Shown here in pieces: positions 1 to 6,068 of a stretch of 8,235 nt of DNA (the first letter of the stretch is position 1; the number at the start of each line of letters is the position of its first letter). A model generated the notes under the pieces. The model was not told the DNA's origin, made no database searches, and saw only the letters and a list, made by a program, of their open reading frames with translations. Both the position numbers and the translations under genes were made by a program. Source of the stretch: JACQWR01 sp964614365 (lineage in GTDB: Bacteria; Desulfobacterota; Syntrophia; Syntrophales; JACQWR01); assembly GCA_964614365.1 (NCBI GenBank), contig CAZTLA010000134.1, forward strand, positions 1 through 8,235, in the 5' to 3' direction.

Positions 1-256
1 CACCACGAACATGACAGGCAGTGCCCACACAAATGTGAATCTCATGACGTCCTTTGGGAACTAAACTAAAGGCTTTATAAAAGGTGGCGATGTGCTGTAT
101 CCGAGTTAACGGTACTTGTAATTTTTCGCTGACCCTCTCTAATGCGTCCTTGGAAAGCCAATGATTTTCACTCTGAATTTCCAGTAAGACTTGAATGAGA
201 GAACTGGCTTCGCTCTGATGTTTATCAATAATCTGATCGATTCTATCGTTATCCAT
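1..256 (-). CDS. bamG: BamG, NuoE-like [2Fe-2S] subunit (5' part only)
   Basis: This partial gene has 85 complete codons plus one base before the left edge of the window. It starts at the ATG on 256-254 (MDNDRIDQIIDK...). The protein begins with the helical NuoE/HoxE N-terminal domain. It then shows the family hallmark IATFYKAFSLVPKGRHEI (about residues 56-73) and the first half of the thioredoxin-like [2Fe-2S] site, C76-VGTA-C81, followed by HVRG. The other two ligands should lie beyond the edge. In the class II benzoyl-CoA reductase, BamG, BamH and BamI resemble NuoE, NuoF and NuoG and form the NAD(H)-side module. Position directly after bamF supports BamG over a complex I or hydrogenase NuoE. 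The start lies 53 nt after the bamF stop. The only Shine-Dalgarno-like bases, AGGG, are 13 nt upstream, which is weak. No better in-frame start follows the TGA that closes the frame upstream. Confidence 0.88.
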   Translation of the reverse strand, partial: MDNDRIDQIIDKHQSEASSLIQVLLEIQSENHWLSKDALERVSEKLQVPLTRIQHIATFYKAFSLVPKGRHEIHICVGTACHVRG

Positions 257-309
257 AGTCGCTTTCGTACCCTGCTTCTTTCCCCTAATCCACTGCCTGC
301 TCGTTCACC

Positions 310-1077
310 TTAGGCGAGAGCAAAGCACTTTCGGCTTTCGTCGTACTTGACTAATCCTTGCCGTGAGGAAGTATTCATGTGTCTTAAGACTTCAGATGAG
401 GTTAGGCCTAACTTTTCAGCGATGGTGCCAGTCGAAAGGGGTTTTTCCCGCAGGAGTGAGGTAATTTGGCTTATGGCCAACTTGTCGAGAATTAATTCGT
501 TAAATAATCTGTTAAACTCGTCACTCGCGAAAAATGACTCACACTCTTCTTCCGATTCAAAAGGTATTCTCAGCCGCTCCCTTTCCACCAGCCTGATGTA
601 GGGGACCAGGGTCGTAACGGATTCCAATTTAGCCTTTAGTGCCTGTTCCTCTATCCCCTCGCTTTTGCCAAAAGGTCCCAGCGCCTTCACCTTCTTGCCA
701 AGATCATTCATAACTTCGGCAAAAAGAATGCCTTCACCGCCGGACATAAATTTGATCATTAACCTTTCGGGGTCGAGCCCGATGTGCGCCATTATTTTTT
801 TACAAAGATGAACCATGCTCAACGCGTGGAAATTTCCATGAGTAATATAATTACATTCGTTCAGATGACACCCGATGATGAACACTCCGTCCGCCCCCTT
901 TGAAAAAGCCCGGAGTACGTGCGACAGGTCGACTCTGCCGGTGCACATGACGCGGATAAGCCTTATTTCAGTGGTATATTGCAGTCTGGAAACTCCAGCC
1001 AGGTCAGCAGCGCCGTATCCTCACCACTGGCAGACAAAACCCACGATTCTTGGTTTAAAGGTAAGTGCTGAACTCAT
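310..1077 (-). CDS. bamF: BamF, MvhD-like selenoprotein with winged-helix tail
   Basis: This is a 255-aa protein if the in-frame TGA (1023-1021, codon 19) is read as selenocysteine. Under the standard code only a 212-aa piece from Met44 would be called. Before the TGA the frame reads MSSALTFKPRIVGFVCQW; after it comes GYGAADLAGVSRLQY. This is the N-terminus of the MvhD (methyl-viologen-reducing hydrogenase delta) family, with family CxWC replaced by C16-Q-W-U19. Further Cys lie at 45 (VMCTGRVD), 70 and 75 (IIGCHLNECNY), and are likely [2Fe-2S] ligands. MvhD proteins pass electrons to HdrA, matching the HdrA-like BamE encoded just upstream. Residues about 195-255 look like a winged helix-turn-helix (TIAEKLGLTSSEVLRHM, then a wing), making the protein much longer than a minimal MvhD of about 140 aa. 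The start at 1077 has an AAAGGAG site 10 nt upstream and lies 56 nt after bamE. Family and frame are secure; Sec insertion is inferred. Confidence 0.9.
986..998 (-). promoter_or_regulatory. Candidate bacterial SECIS hairpin of bamF
   Basis: Within the coding sequence, 22 nt after the UGA, the mRNA reads CUGGA-GUU-UCCAG. This is a perfect 5-bp stem with a 3-nt loop that begins with G. The loop sits about 27 nt after the UGA. That is farther than in E. coli fdhF but within the range I recall for bacterial SECIS elements, which also need a G among the first two loop bases. I see no convincing outer stem or bulged U, so the exact fold is uncertain. Confidence 0.5.
1021..1023 (-). other. In-frame UGA in bamF, proposed Sec19
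   Basis: The plus strand reads tca, so the mRNA reads UGA. Family sequence continues unbroken on both sides in the same frame (VCQW before, GYGAADLAG after). The codon falls on the second cysteine of the MvhD N-terminal CxWC motif. From family knowledge, the MvhD homologue VhuD of some methanococci and BamF of some anaerobes are selenoproteins at this kind of site. A nonsense mutation or sequencing error is less likely because the same change occurs at a redox cysteine in the neighbouring gene. Confidence 0.87.
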
Positions 1078-1087
1078 CCGTTCGAAT

Positions 1088-1094
1088 CTCCTTT
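1088..1094 (-). promoter_or_regulatory. Ribosome binding site of bamF
   Basis: The mRNA reads AAAGGAG, 10 nt before the ATG at 1077. It is the clearest Shine-Dalgarno site in the left half of the window. It supports initiation upstream of the UGA, and so a full-length selenoprotein, over initiation at Met44 (948), which lies inside conserved MvhD sequence. Confidence 0.75.
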
Positions 1095-1133
1095 GGTAAA
1101 GTCAGTCTGAAGCTGTTTAGTCTATAGCCTATC

Positions 1134-4100
1134 CTATCCAACTGCCGCATCAATTTGGCTCAAGATCTCGTCATCGGTAAAATGCTTGAGGGAAATCGCC
1201 GCGGTGGGACATACGGCGTTACAGAGACCATCTCCTTTACAGAGAACAGGATTAACCCTGGCTTTCCTGCCTTGCGGTGTATCGTAAAACTCTATGGCGC
1301 CATAGGCACAAACGGTGATACAGGCCCCACAGGAAACACACTTATTCTCATCCACCGCGCAAACAGAGCCGGAGGCGGTGACGGTATCATGGGAGAGAAG
1401 CGTTATGGTCCGGCCGGCAGCTCCATAAGCCTGGTTAATCGCTTCCGGTATATGTTTGGGATAGTGTGCCATACCACAGAGGTAAACACCGTCGGTGCCA
1501 AATTCTACTGGCCGTAATTTTACATGAGCTTCCTTGAACCAATCATCCGGCCCCAAAGAGACCTTGAACAGTTGCGATATTTCTCTGCTTCCCGCGGAGG
1601 GAATAACGGCGGCAGCTAACGCCAGTACATCGGCATCGACGGCAAGCTTCTTCCCCAAGATAAAATCGGTCGCGGTAACCCGTAAAACAGGCCGTCCCCC
1701 CTCCACCACAGCTTCCACCTGCGGTTTATCCTGCGGCTCATAGCGGATGAACTTTACATCCTTATTTGAGGCTTCCCGGTAATAATCCTCGCTGAACCCA
1801 TATGTTCTCATATCACGAAAAAGAATATAAATATCCACCCCGGGATTCACCTCTTTGAGTTTCAAGGCGTTCTTTACCGAGTGGCTGCAACATATCCGGG
1901 CGCAGTAATTTCTGTCCTCGTTTCTGCAGCCGACGCATTGGATCATGACCAGACTCTGGGCGTTCATCACCCGTTCCGCTCTGTTGGCGATCTGCTCCTC
2001 CAGCTCCAGACCGGTCAACACCCGGTCATCTTCTCCATAAAGGTATTCGGTGGGTTTATAGACATCGGCGCCGGTAGCGATGACGGTTGCCCCGTGTTTT
2101 ATCGCAGTGACTCCTCTGTCAGACTTCACTTTGGTTACGAAATTTCCCACGTAACCGGTAGCCTCCGGGATCGTGGCATCAGTATAAACATGGATCAGAG
2201 GGTGCTGGTAAATCCTGCGCACAAGATCACGCACATAGGCCTGCACATCCATCCCGTCCAGGGTGGAATGAATTTTTCGTGCTGTTCCCCCCAGGTCGGC
2301 ATCCTTTTCCACCAGGTAAACCTCATGTCCCTGCTTTGCTATGGAAAGAGCGCACGTCATGCCGGCGATACCGCCGCCCACCACTAACGCCGTCTTGTTA
2401 ACGGGAAGATCAAATTCCTGCAAGGGCTTCAAACGGCAAACTCGTGCTACCGACATTCGGATTATATCCTTTGCCTTTTGGGTTGCTTCTTCCTTTTCCT
2501 TGGCGTGGACCCAGGAGCAATGCTCCCGAATATTTGCCATGTCCAGGTAATATTGATTAATTCCCGCCTCTCGCAGGGTGTCCCGGAACAGCGGTTCCAG
2601 GGTCCTGGGGGAGCAGGCGGCGATAACCACGCGATTGAGCCCTTTTTCCTTTGCCAGGTCTGATATCTGCTGGGCGGAATTCGTCGCGCAGGAAAAGAGC
2701 TGTTCCTGGGCGTAGACAACATTGGGTAAGGTCAGGGCGTATTCAACAGTGGAAGGGACGCCCACGATCCTTCCGATATTGGCCCCGCAATGACACACAA
2801 AGACCCCGATCCTTGGCTCCTCTGCGGAGACATCCCGTTCCGGCGGATATATCCTTTCTTTGGACAGCTCCCCTCGTCGGTAGTCAAGGAGTTCACCGCA
2901 TTGGGAGCCGGCGGCGCTGGCGGTAAAGACCGACTCGGGAATATCGGTAGGGCCCTGGAAGGCCCCGCTTACGAATATCCCCGGTCGGGTGGTCTCCATG
3001 GGATTGGAAGGAATGGCTTTACAGAATCCGTGGGCATTGAGTTCAATGCCGAACTTGTTTGCCAGGCCCTTCACATCTGCAGGGGGGGTCAATCCCACGG
3101 ACAGCACCACCATATTGAATTCTTCCTCTTTTACGCCCTCGTCGGGTGTGGAATACCGTATGGTGACATTCTTGGTTTCCGGGTCCTCTTTTACGATTGA
3201 TACGTAGCTGCGGAAAAAACGCACCCCGGGCAGGTTTTCTGTTCTCTCGTAGTAGCGCTCAAAATCCTTGCCATAGGAACGAATATCGTTATGGAAGACC
3301 GTACACTCGGCCTCTGCATCATGTTCCTTGGTCAAAATCACCTGTTTCTGGGTATAGGTACAGCATACGGCTGAGCAATAGCTGTTTTCTCCCGTGGTAA
3401 CCCGTCGGGATCCGACGCATTGAATCCAGGCCACTTTATGGGGATGCTTCATGTCGGACGCGCGCAGTATCTCACCCTGGTATGGTCCGGTGGCGCATAA
3501 CAGCCGCTCATAGTCCATACTGGTTACCACGTTGGCAAATTGTCCGTACCGATATTCCTCCTTCACCTTGGGATCAAAGGGTTCCAGACCGGAAGACAGA
3601 ATTACGGCCCCCACATTTACTTTTACTTTTTCCACCGTCTGACTGAAGTCTATGGCGTTGTTCTTACATGCTCCTTCACAAATACGGCATTTCTTCTCTT
3701 TCAGGTAAAGACAACTTTCATCGATATACGTGATCAGGGGGATCGCCTGAGCGAAATATACATGGACTGCTTTATTGTCCGATATTTCCTGGTTATATCG
3801 ATCAGGGTATTTGACCGGGCAGTATTCCACGCAGGTAGTACAACCCGTGCATTTGCTCTCGATGATATAGCGGGGCTTCTTGGTCAGGGTGATCTTGAAG
3901 TCGCCTGGTTCCCCTTCTATACGGTCAACGTCAGTATAGGTCAGGACCTCTATGTTGGGATGCCGGCCCACCTGGACCAGTTTAGGTGAAAGTATTCACA
4001 TGGAACAGTCATTGGTGGGAAAGGTCTTATCCAGCTGGGCCATATGGCCGCCAATGGACGGCGATTTCTCAACCAGATAAACCTTAAAACCCGCCGCGCC

Positions 4101-4331
4101 CAGATCAAGCGCGGCCTGAATGCCGCTGATCCCTCCCCCGACAACCAGCACATCGCCAAAATTATTCTCCGTGAAACCTTTACGGAGATTGTCAGCGAGA
4201 CTTTTACGAACCTGGTCTTCGATTTTTTCCAGTTCTTTTTCCACGCTCTCTTCCCTCATTAGTAAGTTAGAAACTATTTTCTTCGGGTTTTTTGCAGAAA
4301 ATAGTTTCGTTAACGCACTTATCCCGTTCAT
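1134..4331 (-). CDS. bamE: BamE, tandem HdrA-like FAD/FeS selenoprotein
   Basis: This is a 1065-aa protein when the TGA at codon 112 is read as selenocysteine. It holds two HdrA-like modules. Module 1 has an FAD-binding GGGISG (65-70), GGHMAQLDKTFPTNDCSM-U112 followed by ILSPK, a ferredoxin motif C161/C164/C167/C171, then C207, C215, C218, C222, and a further cysteine cluster C305...C319, C323, C324. Module 2 starts near 505 with the HdrA N-terminal domain (GVFVCHCGANIG, C513/C515), a second FAD motif GGGIAG (652-657), C799...C815, and a C-terminal two-cluster ferredoxin domain (C998/C1001/C1004/C1008 and C1031/C1037/C1041). In the last motif Asp1034 replaces the usual second Cys. HdrA carries the bifurcating flavin in heterodisulfide reductases, so BamE is the likely electron hub between BamF/BamG and BamD/BamC. 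The start is uncertain. ATG 4331 lies 13 nt after the bamD stop without a Shine-Dalgarno site, and ATG 4259 (1041 aa) also lacks one. Confidence 0.92.
3969..3988 (-). promoter_or_regulatory. Candidate bacterial SECIS hairpin of bamE
   Basis: The element starts 7 nt after the UGA. The mRNA contains CACCU and AGGUG arms flanking a 10-nt region that holds CUGGUCCAG. It can fold as one 5-bp stem, or as an inner CUG/CAG stem with loop GUC above CAC/GUG with a 5' bulge. The GGUC bases fall at nucleotides 21-24 counted from the U of UGA. In E. coli fdhF the loop GGUC sits at 22-25, so spacing and loop sequence are closely alike. The bulge differs from the single bulged U of fdhF. Confidence 0.65.
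3996..3998 (-). other. In-frame UGA in bamE, proposed Sec112
   Basis: The mRNA reads ACC AAU GAC UGU UCC AUG UGA AUA CUU UCA, that is TNDCSM-U-ILS. Typical HdrA has DCxxCIL here, so the UGA replaces the second cysteine of a conserved CxxC next to the FAD site. The same frame continues for 953 codons of HdrA homology. From family knowledge, HdrA of some methanococci is also a selenoprotein. Confidence 0.9.
4270..4308 (-). repeat. Perfect 13-bp inverted repeat at bamD/bamE junction
   Basis: The arms at 4270-4282 and 4296-4308 (GAAACTATTTTCT / AGAAAATAGTTTC) are exact reverse complements around a 13-nt loop. The hairpin lies between the two possible bamE starts. It therefore codes residues 9-21 if the start is 4331, or sits in an 85-nt intergenic leader if the start is 4259. 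No U-run follows on the transcribed strand, so it is not a standard intrinsic terminator. It could affect mRNA processing, stability or bamE translation; function is unknown. Confidence 0.8.
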
Positions 4332-4344
4332 TGGGATCAGGTTT

Positions 4345-5496
4345 CTAAATCACTTCAGCGATAATTTCGGTAATTTCCTTAATTTCTATGTCTTCACTAT
4401 TCTCCCGGTTCAACCGGCTGTCCTCAAAATTGGTGATGCAATAGGGACAGGAGGTAACCAGCACTTCAGCGCCAACCCCGACCGCCTGTTCCAGGCGGAG
4501 GTCGGAGAATCTTTCCCCCTTGGGAGTTTCCATCCAGATCCTGCCTCCTCCCCCTCCGCAACAGAAACTATCTGCTCGGGATTCAGGCATCTCATGCAGC
4601 TTGACACCGGGTATCTTCTTTAAGACCTCCCGTGGCTCGTCATAGACGCCGTTATGCCGCCCCAGGTAACAGGGGTCATGCCAAGCGACCTTCTTCCCGT
4701 ATTCCTTCGTAAGTTCAAGCCTTCCCTCCTGAACAAGCCGGAATAGATATTGGGAGATATGAATCACTTCAAAATTCACCATGAATTCAGGATACTCGTT
4801 TTTAAAGGTATGGTAGCAATGGGGGGACGAAACAAGGATTTTCTTCACTCCTTGATCGATAAACGTTTTGATATTTTCCCTGGCCAGGCGTTTGAATACC
4901 TCCTCATCGCCCGTCTTGCGGATACTTTCTCCGCAGCAATTTTCCTTGGCGCCCAGGATCCCGAAATCCACCCCGGCCCTGTTCAGGATCGTGGCTGTGG
5001 CTCTGGCCACCTTTTTTAATCTCGGGTCATAGCTGCAGTAGCAGTCGGGAAAATAGAGAATTTCCATCCCCGCAGTGAACGCTTTTACCGAAAGACCTTC
5101 CGCCCATTTTTCCCTGTTTTTTCGCTCTTCATTCAGGGGGTTGCCTTCGCCGACGAGGCTGCCGCTGATGGTGCGGATAGGTTTGACCGCAGAAGGGAAA
5201 ACCCCATATTCCGTGGCAATCTTGCGTAATGCCACTCCGGACTCTATCTGCTTTACGTCCCGGGGGCACTGCTGGGGACATCTGCCGCAAGTGGTGCAAC
5301 GCCACATCTCCTCGCTTTCAATATCCGTGAGACCGAACGTTGCCTCGCGGACCAGCTTGCGCATACTGAAATGTGCGACCTTATTCCACGGACAAACGAC
5401 ATCGCATAATCCGCATTGGAAGCACCGTTTGAAGGCGTCTCCGCCGCTCGCCTTTATGGCATCAACGATCTCTTTGTAGGGGGCTACCGTCTCCAC
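4345..5496 (-). CDS. bamD: BamD, HdrCB/HdrD-like CCG-domain FeS protein
   Basis: This 383-aa protein combines an HdrC-like N-terminus with an HdrB-like C-terminus, as in HdrD and GlpC-type proteins. Two [4Fe-4S] motifs come first: C25/C28/C31/C35 followed by Pro, and C67/C70/C73/C77 followed by Pro. Two cysteine-rich CCG domains follow. The first has D-C152-Y-C154, KENCCGES (C187/C188) and C227. The second has HDPC276YLGRHNG, SFCCGGGGG (C312/C313) and C350/C353. In HdrB such domains bind noncubane [4Fe-4S] clusters that handle disulfide chemistry. No disulfide substrate is expected in a benzoyl-CoA reductase, so BamD more likely relays electrons from BamE to BamC; this is inferred. The start is GTG at 5496, supported by AAGAGGA 10 nt upstream; the gene begins 32 nt after bamC. 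No membrane segment or signal peptide is seen, so the protein is cytosolic. Confidence 0.93.
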   Translation of the reverse strand: METVAPYKEIVDAIKASGGDAFKRCFQCGLCDVVCPWNKVAHFSMRKLVREATFGLTDIESEEMWRCTTCGRCPQQCPRDVKQIESGVALRKIATEYGVFPSAVKPIRTISGSLVGEGNPLNEERKNREKWAEGLSVKAFTAGMEILYFPDCYCSYDPRLKKVARATATILNRAGVDFGILGAKENCCGESIRKTGDEEVFKRLARENIKTFIDQGVKKILVSSPHCYHTFKNEYPEFMVNFEVIHISQYLFRLVQEGRLELTKEYGKKVAWHDPCYLGRHNGVYDEPREVLKKIPGVKLHEMPESRADSFCCGGGGGRIWMETPKGERFSDLRLEQAVGVGAEVLVTSCPYCITNFEDSRLNRENSEDIEIKEITEIIAEVI

Positions 5497-5506
5497 TATT
5501 ATTTTA

Positions 5507-5513
5507 TCCTCTT
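5507..5513 (-). promoter_or_regulatory. Ribosome binding site of bamD
   Basis: The mRNA reads AAGAGGA, with 10 nt before the GTG at 5496. It decides in favour of the GTG start for bamD, since no ATG is available nearby in that frame. Confidence 0.7.
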
Positions 5514-5528
5514 CTTTTCCTAATTGTT

Positions 5529-6068
5529 TTAGCCCTTCTTTGACATCCGGGCAACGGTGTCCATTACCTTCTCCAATCCATATTTGTCCACCATTGATCC
5601 CAGTCCGGTTTCCACGTCCTCGGGCTTCACCTCTTCTTCAACTTCCTCTTCCCTTTCTTCGTAAATCAGGGCATCATTAAGGCACCACTGAACACACAAG
5701 GGCTTTTCCCCCGGCGGAAGGTCTTCACACATATCGCATTTGAGAGGCAGCCCGGAATCGGGCTCTTTAAACGCATCCCGGGAGGGGCAGGAAGCCCTAC
5801 AGAAACTGCACTCGCCGTATTCCTTTCCGTCAATCGTATATTTGTTTCTGCCCATACATTCGGCTTTGGCATACTCACCTGCGTATACCGGAAGATATAC
5901 GTCCCTTATTGGATCACGAATCAGCCGAATACGAGACCTTGCCGGATTATTGCTGCTGTATTTTGGGTTAGCGTGGAAGGCGGAGCAGATTACCTCGCAT
6001 GCCCGACAACCATTGCATTTATCAAGGTCGATTTTGATTGACTTGATTTTCTTTTTAATCTTGGCCAT
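5529..6068 (-). CDS. bamC: BamC, three-cluster ferredoxin-like subunit
   Basis: This 179-aa electron-transfer protein belongs to the DmsB/HycB-like polyferredoxin type that partners tungsten oxidoreductases. It has twelve cysteines in three groups: C18/C21/C24/C28 (CNGCRACEVIC), C71 with C87/C90/C94 (CSFCRASCPS), and C111/C114 with C125/C129 (CDMCEDLPPG, then CVQWC). That is enough for three [4Fe-4S] clusters. In the Geobacter metallireducens enzyme BamC binds BamB in a B2C2 core and feeds electrons to the tungsten site. The N-terminus is very lysine-rich (MAKIKKKIKS), while residues 137-152 form an acidic patch (EEREEEVEEEVKPEDV), possibly a docking surface. The ATG at 6068 overlaps the end of bamB by 14 nt (6055-6068), so translation is probably coupled. 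An AGAAGGA site lies 9 nt upstream, inside bamB. No signal peptide is visible. Confidence 0.95.
   Translation of the reverse strand: MAKIKKKIKSIKIDLDKCNGCRACEVICSAFHANPKYSSNNPARSRIRLIRDPIRDVYLPVYAGEYAKAECMGRNKYTIDGKEYGECSFCRASCPSRDAFKEPDSGLPLKCDMCEDLPPGEKPLCVQWCLNDALIYEEREEEVEEEVKPEDVETGLGSMVDKYGLEKVMDTVARMSKKG

Noticed and set aside
1..256. NuoE of respiratory complex I or of a hydrogenase
   Set aside because: The gene follows bamB-F directly in the same direction with a 53-nt gap, and the known bam order places bamG here. The sequence alone could not separate these options.
310..948. bamF as a 212-aa gene starting at the ATG on 948
   Set aside because: This Met lies inside conserved MvhD sequence (LIRVMCTGRVD) without a ribosome binding site, while the upstream part has both homology and an AAAGGAG site.
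1881..2387. 168-aa plus-strand open frame
   Set aside because: It is antisense to conserved HdrA-like coding sequence of bamE, has no recognisable family motif and no ribosome binding site. Other plus-strand frames, such as those at 4120-4623 and 6514-6960, were rejected for the same reason.
4270..4308. Intrinsic terminator between bamD and bamE
   Set aside because: The stem is AT-rich and is not followed by a U-run on the transcribed strand (UAACUUACUAAUG follows), and it may lie inside bamE coding sequence.
1134..4331. bamE as a pseudogene or two separate genes split by a stop codon
   Set aside because: The frame is unchanged across the TGA, homology is continuous, the stop falls exactly on a conserved redox cysteine, a SECIS-like hairpin follows, and the neighbouring gene shows the same pattern.
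4345..5496. Genuine heterodisulfide reductase or GlpC-like subunit
   Set aside because: Domain content fits HdrD/GlpC, but the setting between bamC and bamE makes the benzoyl-CoA reductase subunit BamD far more likely.
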